6,938 nt of DNA from assembly GCA_003647525.1 (NCBI GenBank), contig QMMZ01000102.1, forward strand, positions 1-6,938. The letters run 5' to 3'. Source of the stretch: Deltaproteobacteria bacterium (lineage in GTDB: Bacteria; Desulfobacterota; Desulfobacteria; Desulfobacterales; ETH-SRB1). Every line of letters starts with the position of its first letter. The stretch's first letter is position 1. Of the stretch, positions 1 to 6,663 are shown piece by piece. The notes beneath the pieces were generated by a model. It saw only the letters and a program-made list of their open reading frames with translations, searched no databases and had not been told where the DNA came from. A program made the translations under genes and the position numbers.

Positions 1-78
1 GGCAAGTCGATATGTTAAATATGGGGCAACAGTTGCCTGTTCAAGGGATAGTACAGTCAGATTCTTAAAAAGGTCCAT
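1..78 (-). CDS. CaiB/BaiF-family CoA-transferase, N-terminal fragment
   Basis: This is the first 26 codons of a leftward gene that runs off the window start. From the ATG at 78-76 the protein begins MDLFKNLTVLSLEQATVAPY and continues LTYRLA. This matches the N-terminus of class III (CaiB/BaiF) CoA-transferases, where a short strand (ltVLsLEqa) is followed by an APy-T-rLA helix that precedes the GA-VIKVE segment. The family moves CoA between carboxylic acids in the cytoplasm; the substrate cannot be told from this fragment. The start at 78 is chosen because GGAG on the minus strand (88-85) lies 6 nt upstream of it; an in-frame ATG at 90 would have no such site. The two plus-strand frames open across this stretch are read as its shadows. 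The gene is divergent from the SMC cluster and probably unrelated to it. The family call depends on a short segment, but the motif is distinctive. Confidence 0.72.
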   Translation of the reverse strand, partial: MDLFKNLTVLSLEQATVAPYLTYRLA

Positions 79-84
79 AGATAT

Positions 85-88
85 CTCC
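85..88 (-). promoter_or_regulatory. Shine-Dalgarno site of the CoA-transferase gene
   Basis: The plus strand reads CTCC, which is GGAG on the minus strand, 6 nt before the ATG at 78-76. It decides between the two in-frame ATGs (90 and 78) in favour of 78. A TATAAT on the minus strand at 101-96 could be the matching -10 element, but no convincing -35 is seen at the usual distance and the leader would be extremely short. Confidence 0.5.
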
Positions 89-122
89 ATTTATCATTAT
101 ATATATAAAGGTAAAACAATTA

Positions 123-154
123 ATAATTGTATACGGTATACAATGTACAATTAT
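123..154. promoter_or_regulatory. Two interlocking palindromes, candidate operator
   Basis: A perfect 9-bp inverted repeat with a 1-nt centre, ATTGTATAC-G-GTATACAAT, occupies 126-144. It is interlocked with a second 9-bp inverted repeat, ATAATTGTA at 123-131 and TACAATTAT at 146-154. There is no T-tract, and the arms are too AT-rich for a normal terminator. The site lies about 45 bp upstream of the CoA-transferase ATG and over 450 bp from the HEPN gene. That position fits an operator for a dimeric repressor of the CoA-transferase gene. GTATAC-centred palindromes of this kind are known for some GntR-type regulators, but naming the regulator family is inference. Confidence 0.4.
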
Positions 155-265
155 TCAAAGTCAAGATATTTTTTAACAGAGTCAGGCTTTGTGAATCATC
201 GTGGCAGTCATGTTTTCGAAAAGTTTCAGAGGGTATAAATTTTTTAACCAAAAGCGAATAATATT

Positions 266-294
266 TTGTCAAAAGAGGGAGCTTGGAGTATGGT
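266..294 (+). promoter_or_regulatory. Candidate promoter, distal
   Basis: TTGTCA (266-271, 5 of 6 matches to a sigma-70 -35 box) is followed by a 17-nt spacer and TATGGT (289-294, 4 of 6 matches to the -10 box). It would start transcription near 301 and leave a leader of about 310 nt before the HEPN gene. Such matches arise by chance in AT-rich DNA, so this is only a candidate. Confidence 0.2.
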
Positions 295-552
295 CAATAT
301 ATTAAATATTGCTTTTTACCTTTTTTAAGACTACTAAAAATATAATTTGCTTTCATCAGTCTGTAATGTAAGCAAAGGAGCGGAGCTGTTTTAAAAATAT
401 TTATAGTTTCTGTAAAAGCCCTTTTTTTGTGGTATTTTAATCATCATGATATTCTCCATAAAAATATTATTCAAAATGAATGATATACGGTTAGGAAATA
501 ATAAAATAAACAGTATAAAATGCCAACCAGCTTTTTATTACTGCAAGATATG

Positions 553-581
553 CGGACAACCGCTCATCTACTTGTTATAAC
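553..581 (+). promoter_or_regulatory. Candidate extended -10 promoter of the SMC cluster
   Basis: CGGACA (553-558, 4 of 6 to the -35 consensus), a 17-nt spacer and TATAAC (576-581, 5 of 6 to the -10 consensus) form a sigma-70-like element. A TG one base before the -10 (573-574) makes it an extended -10. Transcription would begin near 588, just ahead of TGGAG (596-600) and the ATG at 613. It lies inside the upstream extension of the HEPN reading frame, which is part of the reason for choosing the 613 start. Confidence 0.33.
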
Positions 582-612
582 TACAAAACAAAATCTGGAG
601 TATCAAAAAAAT

Positions 613-1152
613 ATGACTAAAGCAGCAAAAGCATTTGAGAGATCAATAAATGATGCTCAAGAATTATTAGAAAGATTTGATGAAGAAAATTCTCAGCCCT
701 TCGATAGAAGTGCTGAGAGTCTTAAAAGAGCTGGTATGGTCTTAGCTCTGGGTGCGTGGGAAACGTATGTAAAAGATCGAATAAAGGAAGAATTCGAAGT
801 TTATTTAAAAGCTCTCGAAGGAAGTCCTGTGGGGCGTTTTGTACAAAAAAAATTAAAAATAGATCTTAAACGTTTTTACAATCCAAATAGCGACAGGACT
901 AAACAGTTATTCAAAGACTATTTTGAAGTGGATGTCACTCAAGGATGGGTCTGGAATAACTATGATATTCCACTTGCAAAGAAAACACTTAATGCCATTG
1001 TTTCTAAACGCGGTGACGCTGCTCATCAAGCCAACACCTCATCTAATCCCAGTTGTACTCCGCATTTAGTTAAAAGAGACGAACTTGAGAAAAGTATCCG
1101 CTTTTTAAAAGGACTCGTTGAAGCAACTGACAAAATAAAAATGGTAAAATAG
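613..1152 (+). CDS. HEPN-domain ribonuclease-like protein of the SMC cluster
   Basis: The protein is 179 residues, mostly alpha-helical and probably cytosolic. It resembles the MAE_28990/RiboL-PSP type of HEPN proteins: an N-terminal FERSINDAQELLE helix, then a helix around LGAWETYVKDRI, and near the C-terminus the motif RGDAAH. This gives R133 and H138 in the RxxxxH arrangement that is catalytic in HEPN ribonucleases, so the motif looks intact. HEPN proteins cut RNA in many toxin and abortive-infection systems. The start is uncertain: ATGs at 520 and 550 are in frame, but neither has a Shine-Dalgarno site, and family members begin close to the FxxSI segment. ATG 613 has TGGAG at 596-600, at a rather long 12-nt spacing. 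The TAG stop is 8 nt before the kleisin start, and its AG belongs to that gene's ribosome site, so the two are probably translated in a coupled way. A fifth component of the Wadjet-like system is the inferred role. An unrelated toxin gene is the alternative. Confidence 0.75.
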   Translation: MTKAAKAFERSINDAQELLERFDEENSQPFDRSAESLKRAGMVLALGAWETYVKDRIKEEFEVYLKALEGSPVGRFVQKKLKIDLKRFYNPNSDRTKQLFKDYFEVDVTQGWVWNNYDIPLAKKTLNAIVSKRGDAAHQANTSSNPSCTPHLVKRDELEKSIRFLKGLVEATDKIKMVK

Positions 1153-1160
1153 GTTATAGT

Positions 1161-2366
1161 ATGATTAACCCCAAAGACTTTTTCAGATTTGCTTCAGAAA
1201 ATTTTGATCTGCTAAAAGATCTGCATGTCAGGGAGGCAGTTAACGAAGTTGAATTAAGGCATCTCATTATACGCCACAGAGCAACCGGTTCTCCAACTGT
1301 GGCATATATAGCGAATCAACTTACGTCTTTGGGATACCTGGAGGAAGCCCCCTATGCTACCGCCAGCATGGAGCTAAGACCTCCTGTGCGTAAATTTCTG
1401 GATTTTGTGCTCAGGCAGCAGCAACTGACACCGGTCGCTGTCATCCGCTCATACATTGAAGCCTTGGAACAGATGGGTCGAGATCTTGATCAGGCTATTG
1501 AGCGTAAAGAAGCGGACAATGCCCTTCGTATCCTCAGTGAATGCAATGAGATCATTGAGCGGATGCGCAATGACTCGACAGACAACCTTGAGGCGATCAT
1601 TCGGCAGACACTGGCAATAAAATCCAACTTAGAAAAAAAAAGTGTCCGGGAACGATATATGATTGTCAACCGGATTAGAGAAAGATACCTAGTGCCGCTT
1701 CGGGAACTCATTGACATAAAAAAGCCTGTCCAGCAATCCATAGACCAAATCCAACGTCTGTTCAAGGACGGAAAAAGGACATTCATTGCCCATAGAGCTC
1801 TTGCTGAAGAATTCAGTCGTGCTGGATCTCGACTGCTCCGCCTCAGAAAAAGTGTTCGGGCTGATTTCAATGATTCCCGTAGGGAAGTAGATCCTCTTTA
1901 CAGGACTTTGAAAAGGGAAAACCGGATTATAAAGGGGGCGTCCAGAGCCTTGGAACTTATTGATCGAAACGGATTGAAATCCCTGGATCTGGATTTTTCT
2001 GTCACTTTTATGCGTGTTGAAGGTATGGTTTCGGACGACAGGCTTGAAAGCTATTTCCAAGAGCTTTCTGGATACACCCCCTCCCCTCCGAGAGCGATCG
2101 AAGAACAGAAACCGGAAACTATTACAGTTGATTTTATTGACCCAATCCAGTTGCAACAAAAGCTTAAAAAGATTCTGCCTGTTACAGACTGCTTTGAATG
2201 GCTCCTAGAAACTTTCTCTGGTGAGTCCCTCGAATCAATTCTCCAGGCATATGTTTACATTCTTGAAAGTGATAATTATATAGCTTCACATGAAGCTGAT
2301 CAAAAAATTTATAAAATACGTAACTACACCATCAAAACATGCCCAATGACAGTTGAAAAAGGATAA
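1161..2366 (+). CDS. jetA: Kleisin-like subunit of a Wadjet/MksBEF-type SMC complex (JetA/MksF-like)
   Basis: This 401-residue soluble protein is the expected kleisin. In Wadjet and MukBEF-like complexes the kleisin bridges the two SMC heads and recruits the KITE dimer. Residues 1 to about 80 look like a winged helix (helix-rich start, then SPTVAYIANQLTSLGYLEE and a basic helix). Residues about 85-310 are long charged helices suited to contacting an SMC neck. Residues about 320-395 look like a second winged helix (SLESILQAYVYILESDNYIA followed by a K/Y-rich wing). No catalytic motif is seen. Assignment depends mainly on size, the WHD-helical-WHD layout and its place as the first SMC-complex gene before a KITE, an SMC and a TOPRIM gene. 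It starts 8 nt after the HEPN stop, with only a weak AGG (1151-1153) at 7-nt spacing. Direct similarity to known JetA (DUF3375) is not obvious by eye, so the subtype is open and the symbol is by role. Confidence 0.62.
   Translation: MINPKDFFRFASENFDLLKDLHVREAVNEVELRHLIIRHRATGSPTVAYIANQLTSLGYLEEAPYATASMELRPPVRKFLDFVLRQQQLTPVAVIRSYIEALEQMGRDLDQAIERKEADNALRILSECNEIIERMRNDSTDNLEAIIRQTLAIKSNLEKKSVRERYMIVNRIRERYLVPLRELIDIKKPVQQSIDQIQRLFKDGKRTFIAHRALAEEFSRAGSRLLRLRKSVRADFNDSRREVDPLYRTLKRENRIIKGASRALELIDRNGLKSLDLDFSVTFMRVEGMVSDDRLESYFQELSGYTPSPPRAIEEQKPETITVDFIDPIQLQQKLKKILPVTDCFEWLLETFSGESLESILQAYVYILESDNYIASHEADQKIYKIRNYTIKTCPMTVEKG
2359..2363 (+). promoter_or_regulatory. Shine-Dalgarno site fixing the jetB start
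   Basis: AAGGA lies 7 nt before a GTG at 2371, while the earlier in-frame TTG at 2353 has no purine-rich site at the right distance and would overlap the kleisin gene. The ribosome site sits within the last codons of the kleisin gene, which suggests coupled translation. Confidence 0.6.
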
Positions 2367-2370
2367 AATT

Positions 2371-2982
2371 GTGAACGAAAATTATAAGGGCCGTTTTAAT
2401 TTACCAAAACTTGCCCCAATATTTGATAACCTTCGCAAGGGCAAACATATATGTCCTGAGGATAAGGATTTGTATTATCCCCTAGAGCAGGAATATGAGG
2501 CTTTTAACGACTTGTTCAATCATTTGGGCTTTGATTTGGTAAAACACCCACGAAATTTTTATTATTTTCGCAGTGACATTTCCTTTACACCCATTGCAAG
2601 GCGGGCTGCGGTTTTTATGTTCATCCTGATCGAATACTTGGCAAGTGAGGGCACTTCAGTTGAAGAAGCATTGACAACGGGGTATATTTCCATTGAATCA
2701 CTTCCCCATGAAGAGAACAGCCGATATCAACGATATATGGATGAGGCAGGCATTACTGTGGATAAGAGTATCAACACACTAGTTAGACTGGGTTTTGCCG
2801 AATATAGAGGCAACAGCGAATTTCGATTCAGGGCACCAGTATACCGGTTCATTGACTTGTGTCTTCAGATTCTTGAAGGCAAAAAGTATGACCCGTTGAA
2901 TAATGATGACCCCGGATCAGATAACATCGACAAGACAAGTCTGTTGACCGGTTTTGACAAAGGGGAGATAACAGATGATTGA
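2371..2982 (+). CDS. jetB: KITE-like subunit of the SMC complex (JetB/MksE-like)
   Basis: The protein has 203 residues from the GTG start chosen here; a TTG at 2353 would add six residues. It looks like a tandem winged-helix KITE protein. Near the N-terminus LRKGKHICPEDKDLYYPL resembles the L-x-x-G-x-x-I...Y-x-x-L opening of MukE/MksE/DUF4194 proteins. It is followed by a helical block and the strand-like NFYYFRSD. A second winged helix closes with LVRLGFAEYR and FRFRAPVYRFIDL, comparable to the gfl...iR.piyRf end of the family. KITE dimers bind the kleisin and DNA and help gate the SMC ring. Its last 8 nt overlap the SMC gene. Family identity is inferred from these patterns, size and order; no catalytic function is expected. 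Confidence 0.65.
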   Translation: MNENYKGRFNLPKLAPIFDNLRKGKHICPEDKDLYYPLEQEYEAFNDLFNHLGFDLVKHPRNFYYFRSDISFTPIARRAAVFMFILIEYLASEGTSVEEALTTGYISIESLPHEENSRYQRYMDEAGITVDKSINTLVRLGFAEYRGNSEFRFRAPVYRFIDLCLQILEGKKYDPLNNDDPGSDNIDKTSLLTGFDKGEITDD

Positions 2983-5686
2983 TATCGGTCCTTCGAAATT
3001 TATCCTCATTAATTCAGGCAAATTCGGGTATGGGGAAATTGTCGTTAACAAACCCGTACAACTGGTCGGGGCCAACAACGTTGGGAAAACCACTTTGATC
3101 AATGCATTGCAATTTTTGATGGTTGATGATGAAAAACAAATGCGTTTCCCTAAACCTCCAAGAGAAACTAAATCCTTTTATTTTCCAGATACTTATAGCT
3201 ATGTATTGCTGGAAATTATCACACCGACGGGATACAGGGTTTTGGGTGCGCATGGTATGGGGCCAGTCAAAAACAATAACATTGAACGATTTGCTTTTGA
3301 AGGAGAATTTCAAAAAGAAAGGTTCATTCGGAAAGATAATAAAATTCGAGAGTTTGACGCAATCAAGGCAGATCTTGCAGCTAAAAATTTTACAACGCTG
3401 GAACCTAGGCACCTAAAGGCCGCACTGACTGGTATTGGGGAAAGCAAGGGTGTGTCTCTCGGGCTTGTACCCCTTCGAGACAATAACCACTTTGCAAGTT
3501 TTCAAGCGATTTTTAAAAACCTTCTTCACCTCAATAGTTTGCGCCAGGATGAACTCAAGAACGTGTTGCTTAAGGTTTATAAAAATGATTTTTCATTAGA
3601 CCATATTGATCTGACCAGTGCATATGATGCAAGATTCCGGGAAATTTCCAATCAGCGGGAGAGCATTAGAATGCTGGAGGGGGTAAAACCTATGGTGGTT
3701 GATACAGACACCTTGATAGGTCGGCAGGCAGAACTCCGGGGAATATTGCCTTTCCTGTTTGAGATTATTGAAAAAGAGCTACAGGTAGACGGCAAAAGGC
3801 ATCGGGAATGCATGGCGTCATTCACCAAAGATTTGGAAGATTTAAATGAAGAGCTAAAGAATCTGCAGAACACCTGGAAAAACAAGCGTGAACAAAAGGA
3901 TACCTGTCATTCGGAGATGGGTGCGGTGAATACAGATATAAGCCGTATCGAAATTTTAGAAAATAAATTTTCTGCTTTTTCTCCTGAGATTACCAAGGCT
4001 TCTCTGGACAATCTGAAAAAACAACTAAGCAGTCTCATGGTAAAGTTGGACATGGTTTCACGCGATGATGTCCAGCGGCTTAAAATCCAGGCAAGAAAAA
4101 AGGAAAAATCCATTAAAAAGGATGAACGCCTTCTTAAGCAGAGCCGGGATTTGCTTATTACCCATTTAAAAAAAATATTTTCCGATTACCAGATCGATCA
4201 CCTGTTTACACTGCTCAATCCGGAGATGCTCCACCTGATAAAAGGAGAGGACGGGTTTGACATCAAAGACAAAGAACTTCTGGTGGAGCGATTCAACATT
4301 CTGTTGGGTCATGTCAACCAACAGGGACGATACAGGGATGATGCCGTTCAGGTGATGTTAGAATCCATGAGACGTCCGGGTGCATCGGATTTTATGGATC
4401 GCGATAAAATCACAAAGCGGTTGCATGAAAAACAAGCAGAGCTTACCGAATTGAGATCAAGGCTTGAAAGTGCCCAGAATGCTGATGAATTGACGCATAA
4501 AAAAGAATTGCTGGATGCATCTTGCAATGAACTGCAAAAACAACTCCATTCATATGAAACCTTTCTGGAAGAAAAAAAACAGATGCCCGTGTGGAAAGAA
4601 TCAAAAAAAAGATTGGAAAAAAATCTTGAGGTACTTGGCAAGGATTTGTCTGAAATCGAGCGGTTGATTTTAAAACTTGAAAAAGATAAAAATAAAATAA
4701 TTCAAAAAGAACAAGATGAGAAAAGGCGGTACAGTCTTCTGGTCCGAGATGTTCAGTCACTGGCTCCGCCTTCGCCGGAATGGGAAAAGAAAGTGTCGGT
4801 GGATATTGAGTCACAGAAGATAGATGAACTAATCCAGGGCTATCGATATCAAAGTGATGAAGAGCAAAAATTATCTCGAACAATAGAAAACCTGGTCCTT
4901 CAGATTATGCAAAAAACATCCGGTCAATACGGACGTGGGAACGACCAGCAAACGATCCTGTGCCTGTCCGAAGAACTGGATGGATTGGAAGAGAAGACAA
5001 AGGCTAATGATCATGACTGGCAAGACCTGGTGGCTGGATTTGGAAATTCTTTTAAAGAGTTAAATAATTCCTACGAAGCACTTAAAAGCAAAATTATTGC
5101 ATTGAACCGGCAGCTCGGAAAAATTTCGATTTCTAATATCAGTAAACTTCAGCTAGTTGTGGCTGACAACCACAAATGGGTTGAGAAAATCAAACAGATT
5201 GCGATCAACCATGAATCTCCCCTATTTAGAGATCTTAATGCACAAGAAAAGATTTATGCTGAATTTTCTGATATTTTAAAAGATATCCCGTCATTACACC
5301 TTAAGGATCTGTTTACCCTTCATTTTGCTGTAGAAACACCGGATGGCAATGTAACAACGTATCCCGATTTAGATAGCATTGAATCCAATGGGACCACCAT
5401 CACAGTCAAGATTTTGGTAAACCTGATTCTACTTAGATCCTTATTTGGGAAAAAGAACTTCCGCATTCCATATTACCTTGATGAAGCCCCTAACCTGAGT
5501 TCAAAAAATCTTCAGGCTATCCTCCATGTGTCTGATTCGCTTGGATTTACTCCGATCCTTGCAGGTACAATCCCCGTAGATGCTGCTGATGTTTTCTATT
5601 TCATGAAACAGAATCAAGGGAAAATCTGGATGAGACCACACGATAGGATGGAAATACAACGATCTTTGGCAGAGATTGAAAGTTAG
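2975..5686 (+). CDS. jetC: SMC-like ATPase of a Wadjet/MksB-type complex (JetC-like)
   Basis: This 903-residue ATPase is the presumed DNA-translocating motor. An N-terminal head half carries Walker A GANNVGKT (residues 32-39), preceded by NSGKFGYGEI, which corresponds to the NWGTF-like strand of MksB/JetC. Charged coiled coil runs from about 262 to 395 and again from about 472 to 590. Between them (about 400-470) is a non-coil stretch that may be a small hinge or elbow. The C-terminal head half has ESNGTTITVKILVNLILLR (from 803), in the place of the ABC signature, and Walker B IPYYLDEAPNL with D836 and the presumed catalytic E837. The signature lacks the usual SGG, and the D-loop reads LSSKN rather than LD. 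It is shorter than typical JetC (about 1,100 residues) and near MksB size. AGGGGAG (2961-2967) gives a strong ribosome site 7 nt before the ATG, inside jetB. Some other SMC-like ATPase family (such as DUF3584-type) is possible, but the neighbours favour Jet/Mks. Confidence 0.82.
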   Translation: MIDIGPSKFILINSGKFGYGEIVVNKPVQLVGANNVGKTTLINALQFLMVDDEKQMRFPKPPRETKSFYFPDTYSYVLLEIITPTGYRVLGAHGMGPVKNNNIERFAFEGEFQKERFIRKDNKIREFDAIKADLAAKNFTTLEPRHLKAALTGIGESKGVSLGLVPLRDNNHFASFQAIFKNLLHLNSLRQDELKNVLLKVYKNDFSLDHIDLTSAYDARFREISNQRESIRMLEGVKPMVVDTDTLIGRQAELRGILPFLFEIIEKELQVDGKRHRECMASFTKDLEDLNEELKNLQNTWKNKREQKDTCHSEMGAVNTDISRIEILENKFSAFSPEITKASLDNLKKQLSSLMVKLDMVSRDDVQRLKIQARKKEKSIKKDERLLKQSRDLLITHLKKIFSDYQIDHLFTLLNPEMLHLIKGEDGFDIKDKELLVERFNILLGHVNQQGRYRDDAVQVMLESMRRPGASDFMDRDKITKRLHEKQAELTELRSRLESAQNADELTHKKELLDASCNELQKQLHSYETFLEEKKQMPVWKESKKRLEKNLEVLGKDLSEIERLILKLEKDKNKIIQKEQDEKRRYSLLVRDVQSLAPPSPEWEKKVSVDIESQKIDELIQGYRYQSDEEQKLSRTIENLVLQIMQKTSGQYGRGNDQQTILCLSEELDGLEEKTKANDHDWQDLVAGFGNSFKELNNSYEALKSKIIALNRQLGKISISNISKLQLVVADNHKWVEKIKQIAINHESPLFRDLNAQEKIYAEFSDILKDIPSLHLKDLFTLHFAVETPDGNVTTYPDLDSIESNGTTITVKILVNLILLRSLFGKKNFRIPYYLDEAPNLSSKNLQAILHVSDSLGFTPILAGTIPVDAADVFYFMKQNQGKIWMRPHDRMEIQRSLAEIES

Positions 5687-5694
5687 GGTAGTTT

Positions 5695-6546
5695 ATGAAA
5701 ATTGATTCATTTGCAATTATCTTGATGGAAATACGTGATAAAGAGAGAATCCCTGCGAGTCGACTAAAGGCCAAAACAACACGCAATCGTTTCCAACCAC
5801 TTTTAGACTCAGGTATTGTAGTTTTGGAACGTGCAGGTGCTGGACAACGATACCGCTTGTATCATCCAAAGGGGTTGGAAAATTTTATTCAATCACAGTT
5901 TCCCAATGGATTGGAACCTCCAGCACTATCACACACTGTTCCGCGTAACCGTGCTGTACTATACAAAAAAGATGCTCATGGAGCTAAAAGTAGTCACCTT
6001 CCACTGTTCGTTAGGGGATTTCAAGGAGCACAACTGAACTGGAATGAACGGACACTTCCTGTTGCTGATTTGACGGTCCTTGCTGGAGGTACTGGGTTTT
6101 GCCTTGCCCGGAATAGCCGATGGTCTTTTCCTGGGACGGTTGTTACTGTTGAAAATTCAGAAGTGTTTTTCCATATAGAAAAAATTATTCCCCTTACTGG
6201 CTTGGCAATTTACACAGGGGGACGGATTAGCAAACTCTTACTGAAATGGCTATCATCTGATGTAATGAAAGAGGCTGTCTTTATCCATGCAGGGGACTAC
6301 GATCCGGTTGGACTTCAGGATTTTCTTCGCCTCAGTATGGCATGCCCCGGTCGCGTTACCCTTTACGAACCGGATAATTTGGAAGTGCTATTTGCCCGCT
6401 ATGCAAATCACGAAAGGTTGGAAGATCAGTCTAAAGTGCTTTGTACCCTTAGAACTTGCAGTGATGATGTGATTCTTAAACATTTAAAATTGATGGATAA
6501 GTATAATGGAGGAGTGGATCAGGAGGCTCTGCTTTCAGATCTTTGA
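5695..6546 (+). CDS. jetD: Short TOPRIM nuclease subunit (JetD/MksG-like)
   Basis: The protein has 283 residues. Residues 1 to about 60 look like a winged helix (IPASRLKAKTTRNRFQPLLD, then GIVVLERAGAGQRYRL). The C-terminal half is a DUF2220-like TOPRIM domain: strand TVVTVENSEVFF with E153, a glycine-rich turn LAIYTGGRISKLLLKWL, and FIHAGDYDPVGL with D201 and D203. Glu plus D-x-D form the metal-binding site of TOPRIM nucleases and topoisomerases, so the catalytic set looks intact. In Wadjet, JetD dimers cut plasmid DNA presented by the SMC complex. Typical JetD is about 380-400 residues with an N-terminal arm (DUF3322). Here that part is reduced to the small winged-helix-like segment, with no sign of truncation in the reading frame. 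The ATG follows the SMC stop by 8 nt, and AGGG (5685-5688), overlapping that TAG, is the ribosome site at 6-nt spacing. It is the last gene of the cluster. Confidence 0.75.
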   Translation: MKIDSFAIILMEIRDKERIPASRLKAKTTRNRFQPLLDSGIVVLERAGAGQRYRLYHPKGLENFIQSQFPNGLEPPALSHTVPRNRAVLYKKDAHGAKSSHLPLFVRGFQGAQLNWNERTLPVADLTVLAGGTGFCLARNSRWSFPGTVVTVENSEVFFHIEKIIPLTGLAIYTGGRISKLLLKWLSSDVMKEAVFIHAGDYDPVGLQDFLRLSMACPGRVTLYEPDNLEVLFARYANHERLEDQSKVLCTLRTCSDDVILKHLKLMDKYNGGVDQEALLSDL

Positions 6547-6663
6547 TTGCCAATAAAAATGAATTAATTCTTTTGCTAAAAAAGGTCACCGATATTTATT
6601 CTAACAAGAGAAATGCTGACGGATAAACCGCAGATTTTTGAAGTTATGGGGAAATTTTTACTG

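Larger units (their letters stand above)
155..612. other. AT-rich intergenic region before the SMC cluster
   Basis: No convincing gene was found here on either strand. Every frame is closed by frequent stops except short AT-driven runs. A 12-codon ATG reading frame at 290-328 is not credible. A weak hairpin CAATAT-attaa-ATATTG (295-311) is followed by T-rich sequence and might be a poor terminator. The stretch is visibly richer in A and T than the genes to its right, as is usual for promoter regions of defence cassettes. The HEPN reading frame can be extended upstream to an ATG at 520, but 520-612 is treated here as leader because it carries a promoter-like element and the added residues do not look like the family. 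Confidence 0.5.

Noticed and set aside
3..68. Possible C-terminal tail of an upstream plus-strand gene (21 codons to TAA)
   Set aside because: It is too short to judge, and it is the complement of the better-supported minus-strand CoA-transferase start.
2..238. Plus-strand open frame of 78 codons reaching the window edge
   Set aside because: Its first third is the antisense of the convincing CaiB/BaiF N-terminus, and the rest is an AT-rich, Tyr/Lys/Asn-heavy translation that crosses the double palindrome. No start, ribosome site or recognisable motif is seen.
400..470. GC-poor stretch with T-runs considered as a terminator or small RNA
   Set aside because: No stable stem precedes the T-run at 421-428, and no promoter-terminator pair could be made out.
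1490..1870. Minus-strand frame of 126 codons inside the kleisin gene
   Set aside because: Its Arg/Ser-rich translation is typical of an antisense shadow of a helical, charged protein; no ribosome site is seen and the plus-strand gene is well supported.
1689..2159. Minus-strand frame of 156 codons inside the kleisin gene
   Set aside because: It overlaps the kleisin gene fully, has no family-like motif, and its composition is that of a shadow frame.
3014..3412. Minus-strand frame of 132 codons over the SMC N-terminal head
   Set aside because: It is antisense to the Walker A region of a clear ATPase gene and shows no motif of its own.
4443..4883. Minus-strand frame of 146 codons over the SMC coiled coil
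   Set aside because: Phe/Leu/Ser-rich translation is the expected antisense of Lys/Glu-rich coiled coil.
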